Positions 1 through 9,408 of a DNA stretch of 64,000 nt are shown piece after piece. The position numbers and the translations under genes are program-made. The DNA is from Nevskia sp. (GTDB taxonomy: Bacteria > Pseudomonadota > Gammaproteobacteria > Nevskiales > Nevskiaceae): assembly GCA_028291705.1 (NCBI GenBank), contig JAQGNS010000189.1, positions 1-64,000 of the forward strand, read 5' to 3'. Below the pieces are notes generated by a model that ran no database searches, was not told where the DNA came from, and saw only the letters and a program-made list of their open reading frames with translations. Numbering within the stretch: position 1 is the stretch's first letter; each line of letters opens with the position of its first letter.

Positions 1-50
1 GTGCGGAACATCCGCATGAAGCGCAGCAGCCCAAGACCATCTCTCTCTAA
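1..50 (+). CDS. rplM: 50S ribosomal protein L13, C-terminal fragment (…AEHPHEAQQPKTISL*)
   Basis: Frame 3 reads AEHPHEAQQPKTISL-stop immediately upstream of rpsI; rplM-rpsI is the conserved gene order. Confidence 0.8.
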   Translation, partial: AEHPHEAQQPKTISL

Positions 51-59
51 GGTTCGAAC

Positions 60-467
60 ATGGCTACGCTCAAGCAACCCGCTAATCAGCAATACGGCAC
101 CGGCCGCCGCAAGACCGCCGCTGCCCGTGTTTTCATGCGCCCCGGCAAGGGCGTCATCAGCATCAACGGCAAGACAGTTGAAGCCTACTTCGGTCGCGAG
201 ACCTCCCGCATGCTGGTCCGCCAGCCGCTGGAAATCGCCGACTCGCTGGAGCGCTTCGACATCAAGATCACCGTCTCCGGCGGTGGTCCGAACGGTCAGG
301 CTGGCGCCATCCGCCACGGCATCACCCGCGCCCTGCTGAAGTACGACGAAGCCCTGCGTCCGTCCCTGCGCGCCGCCGGTCTCGTTACCCGCGACGCCCG
401 TGAGGTCGAGCGTAAGAAGGTCGGTCTGCACAAGGCCCGCCGCGCTCCGCAGTACTCGAAGCGTTAA
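60..467 (+). CDS. rpsI: 30S ribosomal protein S9
   Basis: 135 aa with [14 protein letters not shown] and C-terminal [17 protein letters not shown], typical of S9. Confidence 0.97.
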   Translation: MATLKQPANQQYGTGRRKTAAARVFMRPGKGVISINGKTVEAYFGRETSRMLVRQPLEIADSLERFDIKITVSGGGPNGQAGAIRHGITRALLKYDEALRPSLRAAGLVTRDAREVERKKVGLHKARRAPQYSKR

Positions 468-554
468 GAAGTTTTCCCGGTCGCGCCCGCTTCACGGCGG
501 GCGCGGTCAGAACTTCACCGAGGTACCGCTGGTCTCAAGTATCACGATCTCTAC

Positions 555-628
555 TGGGGGATCGTCTAATGGTAGGACAACAGTCTCTGACACTGTTTAT
601 CTAGGTTCGAGCCCTAGTCCCCCAGCCA
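555..628 (+). tRNA. tRNA-Gln (anticodon CTG)
   Basis: Acceptor stem TGGGGGA/TCCCCCA, anticodon stem ACAGT/ACTGT with loop CTCTGAC, T-arm GGTTCGAGCCC, encoded CCA. Confidence 0.93.
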
Positions 629-672
629 AATACAAATCCGGCCAAGTCCGAATACGGCCGGAACTCTTTGAA

Positions 673-698
673 AAGCCTGCATTTATGCGGGCTTTTTT
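673..698 (+). terminator. Rho-independent terminator downstream of tRNA-Gln
   Basis: AAGCCTGCA-TTTA-TGCGGGCTT stem-loop followed by a T-run. Confidence 0.85.
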
Positions 699-743
699 GT
701 TCCTAACGCATCCGAGCGTGTCCGGTTGCAGCCAGCTAGGGGT

Positions 744-825
744 GTGGGGTAAAACGTGGGGTACTGATCTGCCTCGAATGGTTTTACCCCACATGAAATT
801 CCTCCCCCCATACGTTGTACCCCAC
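744..825. repeat. Four copies of GTGGGGTA (two direct, two inverted) between tRNA-Gln and the integrase
   Basis: GTGGGGTA at 744-751 and 756-763; reverse complement TACCCCAC at 785-792 and 818-825; perfect 12-bp inverted repeat GTGGGGTAAAAC (744-755)/GTTTTACCCCAC (781-792). Confidence 0.9.
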
Positions 826-826
826 A

Positions 827-2068
827 ATGGCGGCCCGGCTCACTGACGTTGCGGTCCGCAACGCACGGCCGCGCGCCAAGAAGTACCGGCTGTCCGCCGG
901 GGGCGGGCTCAATCTGCTCGTCATGCCGGATGGCGCGAAGTATTGGCGTTTCCGCTATCGGTCCGGCAAGAAGCAAAAAGAACTGTCGGTCGGCGAGCCC
1001 TATCCGCAAACCTCGCTGCGCCAGGCTGAAGCCGAGGCCGGACGCCTTCGAACCGAGCTGCTGCAAGGCACCGATCCGGCCGAGGGGCGACTTGTTGCTC
1101 GCCTAGCTGGCCGCGAGAAGATTGCCGGCGATTTTGGTGAAGCGGCGGAGTCGTGGTTTGCGTTTCGGTCCAGAGCCTGGAGCGCGAAATCATCCGGCCA
1201 AGTGCGCGACTACCTGGACAAGGACATCCTCCCGAAATTGGCGCGCCGGCCGCTGGACAGGATCAACGCGCCGGAGTTGGGAGCCATCGTCAGCGACATC
1301 GAGGATCGCGAGGCCTTCGATGTGGCCAAGAAGGCCCGGCAATGGCTGAAGAGCATTTACAGCTACTCCCGGGCCAAGGGCTGGACTACGACAGACCCGG
1401 CGAAAGACCTGGACGCAGTCGCCGTGAAAGGCCCCGGGGTTCAGAACTATCCCCATGTGCCTATCGAAGAACTCGGACCCTTGATGCGCGGCATCGATAC
1501 CTATTCGGGGTCTTTCCTGGTTAGGAGTTGCGCCTGGATGACCCTATGGACCGCGAACCGGCCAGGGGTCACGCGCATGCTGCGCTGGAAGGAGTTGGAC
1601 CTGGACGATGCCCTTTGGACCATCCAAAGAGATCGCGAGGGGATGAAACGGGGATACTTCCACATGACGCCATTGCCGAAACAGGCCGTGGCGTTGTTGC
1701 GGGAAGTGCACAAGCGGACCGGGTCCTACGAATACGTGTTCATCGGGCGAAACGATCCATCTAAGTCTCTGAGTGATGGTGCCGTCAACGGCATGCTCCT
1801 CGCCCTGGGTTACCGCGGGAAGCAGACCGGCGCCGGGTTCCGGCATGTCGTCAGCACCGCGCTGAACGAGTTGGGCTATGAAACGGATTGGGTCGAGCGG
1901 CAGCTGGCGCATGGCGATCCCGACAAGATCCGCGGCACCTACAATAAGGCGATGTATCTCAAGCCGCGGCGTAAGATGGTGCAGGATTGGGCTGACTACC
2001 TCGATGCCTTGAAGCGGGGTGAGGACCCGAAAGATGTCCTGGACAAGGTCGGGCCCGAGGGAGCGTGA
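827..2068 (+). CDS. Tyrosine recombinase / phage-type integrase (DUF4102 N-terminal arm-binding domain)
   Basis: N-terminal LTDVAVRNARPRAKKYRLSAGGGLNLLVMPDGAKYWRFRYR, C-terminal GFRHVVSTALNELGY…QLAHGD…YNKA; sits next to a tRNA 3' end. Confidence 0.93.
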   Translation: MAARLTDVAVRNARPRAKKYRLSAGGGLNLLVMPDGAKYWRFRYRSGKKQKELSVGEPYPQTSLRQAEAEAGRLRTELLQGTDPAEGRLVARLAGREKIAGDFGEAAESWFAFRSRAWSAKSSGQVRDYLDKDILPKLARRPLDRINAPELGAIVSDIEDREAFDVAKKARQWLKSIYSYSRAKGWTTTDPAKDLDAVAVKGPGVQNYPHVPIEELGPLMRGIDTYSGSFLVRSCAWMTLWTANRPGVTRMLRWKELDLDDALWTIQRDREGMKRGYFHMTPLPKQAVALLREVHKRTGSYEYVFIGRNDPSKSLSDGAVNGMLLALGYRGKQTGAGFRHVVSTALNELGYETDWVERQLAHGDPDKIRGTYNKAMYLKPRRKMVQDWADYLDALKRGEDPKDVLDKVGPEGA

Positions 2069-2458
2069 AGTTGGGCGAAGTGGTTTGTGCGGCGGTTAGT
2101 TACCTTTCACACTCTAGCGAGCAAATCGGAGAGTCGATCTTCAGTGATCGGCCCGCAGCTCACGTTGCCTTGGGTGCGAGTGGATCGATCAGTTAGGGCT
2201 GAGCAAGTGGGCTGGAGGCGCTGGCCTCCGTGGAGCTCAAAGGCGTTGCGGCGACGACAGTGGCGGAAAAAATCGACGAGATACGTTCGATATTCGTAGC
2301 CGGAGACCATACGCCCGCAGTGTTGCTATGAGATACACTTGCTACTAAAGCCGGGGCTCATAAAGCCGTGCTCAAATGCCAGTTCGCGGTCGGCCAGACC
2401 ATGAACAACCGGCTGGCACGGCAACAAGGGGGAATCACGTGATGGGGCGTGATCGCAC

Positions 2459-3703
2459 ATGACGACCGCCGCTACAGTGGCGCCGGACGCGATTCCGGCA
2501 CAAGGCGATCCGGGGGATGAAACTGCTCGGCGGTTCCGCTACCAGTGGACCCTAGCGGCCATCGCCTGCTGCATGCTCCTTGACGACATCGAGGAAGTGG
2601 CCGAGGTCTTCTGCGAACACCATGAAGACGTGCTGTTGAAGCACACCGACGGCCGGTTCACCGGGCAGCAGATCAAAACCCGCGGCTCGGACCAGCCTGT
2701 CTGGAAGACCGGTGACGAAGCGGTAAAGGATTCCTGCGCGCGGTTTGCGAGACTGCAAGCGGTGTTTGGTGATCAGTTCAGGGGCTTCCAGTTCTTGACG
2801 AACCATCCCATGTACGCTGCGGAGAATGGTGCTGACCTCGGGTTCGTCCTGCAGCAGTGTCGCGATGCCGCTTCGCTGGCCGCGGTCCCCATGGTGGCGA
2901 TGGCTTTCGTCAAGAAGGTGGCCAAGACGGCCGGATGCACCCACGATATCGCCTTCGCCGCATTGTCCAAGACTGTGGCCAGTGATGATTTCCCTAAGCT
3001 CACGGATGCAAGAATCCGTCTGGTGGACACACTCCTGCCCCTGTGGCCTCCTGCCCAGCAATGCACAAGCGCCGTCGTCCGTCAGGTAGCGGAGCGGCTG
3101 ATCGAAGCGTGCGGACAGGCGTCGGCACTAGCGCACGAAGATCTCCTCCCTGCCTATCTGCCGATGAGTAAGGATCCGGTCGAGGCTGAAGTACAGGCGC
3201 TGATCGAGGGAAAGCGGATCACCAAGGAGCGGCTTCTGCAGATGCTTGATCAGGGCCTGAATCCTGCCGCTCCCCTGGTTGGTGATCCTGCTGATGTGGT
3301 TCCGCCCGGGAGCGGAACGGTGGACATGCTGCAGGCCAAGCTCGACGCAGGTGGCTTTTCACTGCCGTCGATCCATGCCGCCGAAGACCTGCGCAACAAG
3401 GCCGACTATCTCGGCCTGAGTTGGACCCAGAAATACGGGAACAGCAGCGGTCTACAACGTTACGATCACGTCCGGTCGATGGTCCTGGTCGAAGGAGCCG
3501 GGGCCTTTGAGGCTGCTAAGACGGACGGCAAATTCGGCCTGGTTATGCAATCGCAACTGCGCGGCCGCCTACAGCAGCGCCGCAAGGAAGGAGCCAATTT
3601 CTACGATTGCAGCAATGAGCATCTGGAGGGGTTCGCCTACGCCCTGACGGCGCAATGCAAGCTCCAGTGGAGCCACGACCGGCCCTGGGAGAAGAAGGAA
3701 TGA
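2459..3703 (+). CDS. DUF4297/Cap4-type dsDNA nuclease-domain protein (LmuA/DdmA-like effector)
   Basis: GDETARRFRYQWTLAAIACCMLL…EVFCEHHEDVLLKHTDGRFTGQQIKTRG resembles the Cap4/DUF4297 restriction-endonuclease-like core with QxK motif; first gene of a nuclease / small protein / SMC operon. Confidence 0.75.
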   Translation: MTTAATVAPDAIPAQGDPGDETARRFRYQWTLAAIACCMLLDDIEEVAEVFCEHHEDVLLKHTDGRFTGQQIKTRGSDQPVWKTGDEAVKDSCARFARLQAVFGDQFRGFQFLTNHPMYAAENGADLGFVLQQCRDAASLAAVPMVAMAFVKKVAKTAGCTHDIAFAALSKTVASDDFPKLTDARIRLVDTLLPLWPPAQQCTSAVVRQVAERLIEACGQASALAHEDLLPAYLPMSKDPVEAEVQALIEGKRITKERLLQMLDQGLNPAAPLVGDPADVVPPGSGTVDMLQAKLDAGGFSLPSIHAAEDLRNKADYLGLSWTQKYGNSSGLQRYDHVRSMVLVEGAGAFEAAKTDGKFGLVMQSQLRGRLQQRRKEGANFYDCSNEHLEGFAYALTAQCKLQWSHDRPWEKKE

Positions 3704-4251
3704 TCGACGTCGTCCGTGCGATCGCCAGCTTGGACGGGCAGCCAGACCTCCACTCCGCACGGTTGTTGCTGCTGTTAGCCGAATTCGAGGAAGGCGAGAA
3801 GGGCCATCCGATCGAGGGGCTGACTAAGCTCGCTAAGCTGGACTTCTTGCTGCGCTATCCAATCCTTTTGGAGCGCGCCCTGCAAGCCAAGCAACGCTCG
3901 ACTGCCGAGCTCAAGCTGGAAGATCACGAGCGAACGAGTGTCGAATCCAAGATGGTGCGGTATCGCTTCGGTCCTTGGGATCACCGGTATCGGGAGTTCC
4001 TCAATATTCTGGTTGGCAAAGGGCTGGTCACGATCCATGAGGAGGGGCGCACCTTCGTGATCTCGATCACCGCGGAAGGGAGGGCCTGTGCCGAGCGGCT
4101 CGCCGCCGATGGTGCCTTCGAGCCGTATGTCCGCCGCGCCAAGCTCCTCCGGCGGCATTTTGACCTGCAAGCAACGACTCTGATGCGCTTCATTTACGAG
4201 ACCTTCCCCGAAGTGGTATCGCTTCGGTCCAACGAGCCCATCATTGTATGA
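3700..4251 (+). CDS. Small middle component of ABC-three-component/Lamassu-like system (LmuC/DdmB-like)
   Basis: ATGA overlap with upstream gene (ATG at 3700) and with downstream gene (4248); about 180 aa, position between nuclease and SMC ATPase. Confidence 0.6.
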   Translation: MIDVVRAIASLDGQPDLHSARLLLLLAEFEEGEKGHPIEGLTKLAKLDFLLRYPILLERALQAKQRSTAELKLEDHERTSVESKMVRYRFGPWDHRYREFLNILVGKGLVTIHEEGRTFVISITAEGRACAERLAADGAFEPYVRRAKLLRRHFDLQATTLMRFIYETFPEVVSLRSNEPIIV

Positions 4252-6179
4252 GCATGCGCATTCGCCTCCGACGGTTGCTGGTCAGGACACGCCAAACGAT
4301 CGAAACCGTGGAGTTCACGGCGGTCACCTTTCTTCACGGTCCGGTCGGCACCGGTAAGTCGACTGTCGCGCGGCTCATTGATTACTGCTTCGGCGGCGAA
4401 CTCGAGCGCACGCCCGCGATTCAGAAGGAGTTCGTCGCCGCCGAGCTGGTAGTCGAGCTCGGCGGGCGTGAATGCATCATCGAGCGCGCCGCGAATGATA
4501 CCCAGTCTGTTCGCGTGACCTGGCAGGTCAAGGATGGCAGTGAGTCGATGAATGCGCCTCTGGACGCACAATCAGCTCCAATCTTCGGCGATGATGTGTT
4601 CGGTTTGAGCGACCTGCTGTTTCACCTGTGCGGCATCACGCCGATCAAGGTGCGGAAGAACCGCCGGGATCCAGATGCGAAGCTGGTACGGTTGAGCTTC
4701 CGTGATATCTGGGTGTACTGCTACCTGGATCAAACCCACCTCGACTCGTCGTTCTTCCGGCTGCGGGAGCCGTTCCGGGAACGCAAAAGCCAGGATGCAA
4801 TGCGGTTCTTCACCGGGCTACACTCCGATCGTTACAACATGCTGGAGCAGGAACTTGCTCAGGTCACCGATGAGCAGCGCGTCAAGCGTGAGTCGGTGGG
4901 GCAAATTCGCACGTTCATGGCGCGCTTCGAGCTCGGCTCCGAGATCGAAATGTCCGGCCAGGTGTCGGACGCGCGGCGCGAACTGAACGCAGCCAGACAG
5001 CGCAAGGATGTGCTTGAGCAGAGACGCGAAGTGGACACGCATCCGACTGACGATTTGCGCCAGCGGTTGCGGCAGATGGGTTCCGAGCTGGAAGGCATGG
5101 AGGAGGCCATCGCCGATGCCAAAGTGGGGCTGGAGCAGCAGCGTGCGCTGCGGGCGGAGTTGATCACCGCCAAAACAAAGGCTCAGCGGGCCGAGCATGC
5201 CGGTCAGGTGTTGCAGGGCGTCAACTATAAGCGTTGCCCGCAGTGCGGCACGGATATTTCGATACGTCCCCACGACGATGCGCATTGCCATTTGTGCGGT
5301 AGCGATCAGCAGCCGGGCAGCATGGATCCAATGGACACAGAAGCACTGCGGCGGGACTTGAATGAACGTATCGACCAGATCGGTGACGCCCTCAACAGGC
5401 GCGGCGCCGAAATTCTCCGGATGGAGCGCTATCTGGAGCGCGAGAAGAGCCGGAAGCTGGAGTTGGACCGACAGCTACAGGAGGAACTCGCGCGCTACGA
5501 CTCGAGCTTCGTGGAGAGCATTCGCGACGTCGAGCGAGCAATTGCGACCCTCGTCGAACGGATACGATCCCTTGAGCACCTGCGGCAGATGCCAGCGGCC
5601 ATCACCGCGTTAGAGGAGGAGGCTGGGTCCCTGCAGGGCAAGATTGACGGTCTGCGCTCGTCGTTGCAGGCAGAGCGCGGCCGCTTGGAGGCCGCGGACG
5701 CCAATGTCGCCGCGCTCAAGGATGCGTTCAAGCGGATGCTGCTGGCCGTCAGATTCCCCGGCGTTGTCGACAGTGACGAGGTGGTCATCGACACCCGCAA
5801 CTGGGAGCCGTACGTCCAGCATGGCGACCAGATTTGGGGCTTTTGGGATACCGGCAGTGGCGGCAAGAAAACCCTCTTCAACGTGTGCTATGCGCTCGCT
5901 TTGCACATGATCGCGGTTTCGCGTGGTCTTCCTGTTCCTACCGTGCTGGTAATCGACAGCCCTACCAAGAATATCAGCGAACTAGAGAATCCGGCGCTGA
6001 TTCGGGATCTTTACGTCCAGGCGTATCAGCTGGCCGGCCTGGCTGATGGCGCCGTGCAACTCTTGCTCATCGATTCGAATATGGTCCTGCCGACCGAAGA
6101 ACTCGACGGGTTCACCGAACGGCGCATGGCCGGTGAAGAGAGTGCGCCGGCATTGATTCCGTACTATAACGGCCCATAA
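4248..6179 (+). CDS. SMC/Rad50-like ABC ATPase with zinc hook (LmuB/DdmC-like)
   Basis: Walker A HGPVGTGKSTVARLIDY, coiled coil, CPQCG-X12-HCHLCG hook, C-terminal GSGGKKT signature and VLVIDSP Walker B. Confidence 0.85.
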   Translation: MSMRIRLRRLLVRTRQTIETVEFTAVTFLHGPVGTGKSTVARLIDYCFGGELERTPAIQKEFVAAELVVELGGRECIIERAANDTQSVRVTWQVKDGSESMNAPLDAQSAPIFGDDVFGLSDLLFHLCGITPIKVRKNRRDPDAKLVRLSFRDIWVYCYLDQTHLDSSFFRLREPFRERKSQDAMRFFTGLHSDRYNMLEQELAQVTDEQRVKRESVGQIRTFMARFELGSEIEMSGQVSDARRELNAARQRKDVLEQRREVDTHPTDDLRQRLRQMGSELEGMEEAIADAKVGLEQQRALRAELITAKTKAQRAEHAGQVLQGVNYKRCPQCGTDISIRPHDDAHCHLCGSDQQPGSMDPMDTEALRRDLNERIDQIGDALNRRGAEILRMERYLEREKSRKLELDRQLQEELARYDSSFVESIRDVERAIATLVERIRSLEHLRQMPAAITALEEEAGSLQGKIDGLRSSLQAERGRLEAADANVAALKDAFKRMLLAVRFPGVVDSDEVVIDTRNWEPYVQHGDQIWGFWDTGSGGKKTLFNVCYALALHMIAVSRGLPVPTVLVIDSPTKNISELENPALIRDLYVQAYQLAGLADGAVQLLLIDSNMVLPTEELDGFTERRMAGEESAPALIPYYNGP

Positions 6180-6445
6180 AACGGCTATCCCACCCGCTCG
6201 ACCGCACAGCTTAGCCCGTTCCCGCGCCCGACCGAGCCTCGTGCTGCGTCGATTCTGGTCCCGGATTCGTCCTCGATCGACACGAACACCACGTCTGAGG
6301 CGGTGCCCGGACACTGGCGGTGGGACGTCGAGTTCATTTACTCCGGGGGCTTTGAAATCAACGCGGAGAGTCGTACGTGATACTGCGCTAAGCAAAGCGG
6401 TGCCGAAAGGCTCCGGTCACGCCGCCTAGTGCCGTTCATGACCAA

Positions 6446-6471
6446 ATCGGCGCCATCTGTGGCGCCGATTG
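6446..6471. terminator. Perfect 10-bp hairpin, possible terminator
   Basis: AATCGGCGCC-ATCTGT-GGCGCCGATT; lies between the convergent defence operon and the minus-strand flippase-like gene; no long T-run. Confidence 0.55.
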
Positions 6472-6573
6472 CTGAATCAAGCGACTTGAACAGCAAACCT
6501 CTATTTGAGGAGATCCAGCACGACATGGTTCTTTAGCACCACCAAGCTCGCCTTGATCTCGTCAGCCGATTCT

Positions 6574-7860
6574 TCACGTCCTGCGCCGTGGCTGTTCAAG
6601 CGCCTGCAGGATGGCTCTACCGTTGACGATCAGCGCGCCAACCAGCGAGGCTGCCGCAGCTGCCAAAGCGCCCCATTGGCTCACCGCCAGAGCGCAAATC
6701 AATACGGCAGCCAGCGCGCCAGATTCCACCGCCACCCGGATGCGCCGTGCATCCCAATCGGCCACGGCGTGCCGCACCGCCGGTCGGCCGACGCTGTTGG
6801 CCCATTGCATGCCCAGCAGCAGCGCGTACACGGTGAACTGCTTGTCGTACGGCGGCCCATATAGCGCCAGCGTCGCTGGAGCAGCTAACAGGAGCGCCGC
6901 CACAAAGGCGGTGCTGTACAGCACCGCTCTGCCCAGTTGTGCCAGCAGCAGCGGCCGGGGCGCTTGCTCCGGAAGACGCGAGCGCCGCAGGATCGAGCGA
7001 CCGGTGGTCAGATTCAGCGCAGGCAGGAAGTAGTCCACGATTAACGCCGTGCGTGCCGCTACGGCATAGCGCGCCATTTCCAGCGCCGGCGCCCATACCG
7101 CCAGGATGCACAGCGGTCCCCATAGCAGCAGACCGCGGCCTAGGCCAATGACCTCCAGGTCGTCGGCTGCCTCCTGTACCTCGCCTGGAATTGGCCGGAA
7201 GCCCTCCGCCCAGCCGCAAGGGAACGCTCGCCAGGCCAGGAATACCGCCAGCGCTGCCGCCACCAGAGTGCCGCCGAAGTAGGCCCAGGTGTAAAGGGGC
7301 AGTGGGGCGTCCGCTGGCGCCAACACCACTGCCAGAATCATGGCGAAGTTCAGCGCATACGAGGCCACCACGGTGCCGAGCATTGTTCGATTGGCGGCAC
7401 GCAGGGCTTCGCCGATGAATGTAGACAGGCTCACGCAAGGGATCGCGAGCACGAACGGCAGATAGGTTTCCAGCATTGGTTGCAGATGCGGCTGCTGGAT
7501 GTCCAGGTCGGCCGTTACCACCAGCAGCACGCCGCACACCAGGCTGGAGCGCAGCAGCACGCGCCGGCCCAACTGCACCAGGAGCACGCCATCCGGGATA
7601 CCGATAATTGCGGCGCGGCGGCCAATGATGTGCTGTGCCATGTAGATCTCGTATTTGGCACGCAGCAGCGCTGGCAGACCCAGCGAGATGATGGCACCAC
7701 GGAAATAGACCCCGGCCGCATCCGGATCGAGGGCGTGCACAATGGCCCAGGTGGCCAGTATTTGCAGCGCCGCACCGACCAGCCGCAACAGCAGCTCGTC
7801 GAAACCCGCGTAGCCTGCTGCCCCCGCCGCGTTAGGTCCTGGCGCTGGCATCTGTACCAT
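6574..7860 (-). CDS. Multi-pass membrane protein, polysaccharide/oligosaccharide flippase-like
   Basis: 428 aa with many hydrophobic helices (LLRLVGAALQILATWAIVHALDPDAAGVYF), resembling Wzx/MATE-like flippases. Confidence 0.6.
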   Translation of the reverse strand: MVQMPAPGPNAAGAAGYAGFDELLLRLVGAALQILATWAIVHALDPDAAGVYFRGAIISLGLPALLRAKYEIYMAQHIIGRRAAIIGIPDGVLLVQLGRRVLLRSSLVCGVLLVVTADLDIQQPHLQPMLETYLPFVLAIPCVSLSTFIGEALRAANRTMLGTVVASYALNFAMILAVVLAPADAPLPLYTWAYFGGTLVAAALAVFLAWRAFPCGWAEGFRPIPGEVQEAADDLEVIGLGRGLLLWGPLCILAVWAPALEMARYAVAARTALIVDYFLPALNLTTGRSILRRSRLPEQAPRPLLLAQLGRAVLYSTAFVAALLLAAPATLALYGPPYDKQFTVYALLLGMQWANSVGRPAVRHAVADWDARRIRVAVESGALAAVLICALAVSQWGALAAAAASLVGALIVNGRAILQALEQPRRRT

Positions 7861-7932
7861 GTCCTTTTCCTCCCGGCTCGGGGCAGGGGACTGCCTGCCC
7901 GTAGCGCTCGTCGTCCGGATTTCCGGCCATGT

Positions 7933-9405
7933 TCAGCTCCCGCCGCCGGCTGCGGCCGACGGCGGCGCCGAATACTCGGCCAATCCGCCACCGAGGGCTT
8001 TGTACAAGGTCACCAGGTTCTGCAGCCGCGTCAGACGCAGCTCCTGCAGCGATTGCTGCGCGCTATACAGGCTGCGCTGGGCATCGAGGGCGCTGAGGTA
8101 GTTGTCGACGCCGCCCTTGAAGCGTATGTCGGCCAGGCGGTAGGCGTCGGCTGAGGCCTCCACCAGCGCCTGCTGCGCGGCAAGCTGCTGGTTCAGGGTG
8201 CCGCGCGCCACCAGCGCGTCCTGCACCTCGCGGAAGGCGGTCTGGATCGCCTTCTCGTACTGCGCCACGTTGGTGTCGCGCTGCAGCTTGGACAAGTCGA
8301 GGTTGGCGAGATTGGAGCCAGCCGTGAAGATCGGCACGGTGATCGCAGGGTTGAAGGTCCAGGCCTCGGAGCCGCCCTTGAACAGGCCGGACAACTGGCT
8401 GCTGGCGGTACCGTAGCTGCCGGTGAGTGTGACGCTGGGGAAGAAGGCGGCGCGCGCCGCGCCGATATTGGCGTTGGCCGACAGCAGCTGGTGCTCGGCG
8501 GCGAGCACGTCCGGCCGCCGCACCAGGACGTCGGAAGGGATCCCTTCTTCCAGTTCGGCGACCACGGCGCCACGGTCGAGGCCGCCAGAGAAGTCGATGC
8601 CGTTGGGGATCGGCGCGCCCAGCAGCAGCTGCAGCGCATCACGGTCCTGCGCCAGCTGGCGCGTGTACTGCGCCAGGTTGGCCTGAGCGGTATCCACCGT
8701 GGTCTCGGCCTGGCGCAGCGCCAGCTGCGTGGTGGCGCCATGATCGAACAGCTTCTGCGTCAGGTCGAGCGAATCGCTCTGGCTCTTCAGCGTCTGCGCG
8801 GTGAGGTCGAGCAGGGTCTGGTCGGTCAGCACCGCGAGGTAGGCTGCCGCCACCTCCGCCACCAGGCTCAGCTGGGTGCTGCGTTGCGTTTCCTGGTACC
8901 TAAAGTAGGTTTGCAGCGCGGCGTGGTCGAGGCTGCGGATGCGGCCGAACAGGTCCAGCTCGTAGCTGGTGAAGCCGATGCCGACGTCATAGGTGCGCAC
9001 GATCGCGCCGCCCGGCGTGGCACCGGCCGCGCCGCCGCTTTGCGCGGCGAGGACGCTGCCGGGATAGCGCTGCACGTCCTCGCTGCCGGTGGCGGAGATT
9101 GTGGGGAACAGGTCGGCGCGCTGGATGCGGTACTGCGCCTGCGCCGACTGCACGTTCAGCGCCGCCACGCGCAGGTCGCGGTTGTCGGCCAGCGCAATGA
9201 CGATCAGCTGCTGCAACTGCGGGTCGGGGAAGAATTCACGCCAGCCGATGTCGGCGGCGGCGCTGCTGCCGGTGCCGCCGTCGAGCGCCGGCACCGGCGG
9301 GGCGGGGCGCTGGTAGTCCGGTTCCATCGTGCAGGCCGCGAGCGCGGTGGCGGCGAGAGCGGCTGCGAGGGCACCGGTGAGGCTGAGGGGGATCTTGCGG
9401 ATCAT
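7933..9405 (-). CDS. RND efflux outer-membrane factor lipoprotein (NodT/OprM family)
   Basis: Lipobox ATALAACTMEPDYQRPAPPVP; TolC-like repeats; downstream of RND pump gene. Confidence 0.93.
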   Translation of the reverse strand: MIRKIPLSLTGALAAALAATALAACTMEPDYQRPAPPVPALDGGTGSSAAADIGWREFFPDPQLQQLIVIALADNRDLRVAALNVQSAQAQYRIQRADLFPTISATGSEDVQRYPGSVLAAQSGGAAGATPGGAIVRTYDVGIGFTSYELDLFGRIRSLDHAALQTYFRYQETQRSTQLSLVAEVAAAYLAVLTDQTLLDLTAQTLKSQSDSLDLTQKLFDHGATTQLALRQAETTVDTAQANLAQYTRQLAQDRDALQLLLGAPIPNGIDFSGGLDRGAVVAELEEGIPSDVLVRRPDVLAAEHQLLSANANIGAARAAFFPSVTLTGSYGTASSQLSGLFKGGSEAWTFNPAITVPIFTAGSNLANLDLSKLQRDTNVAQYEKAIQTAFREVQDALVARGTLNQQLAAQQALVEASADAYRLADIRFKGGVDNYLSALDAQRSLYSAQQSLQELRLTRLQNLVTLYKALGGGLAEYSAPPSAAAGGGS

Positions 9406-9408
9406 GGC

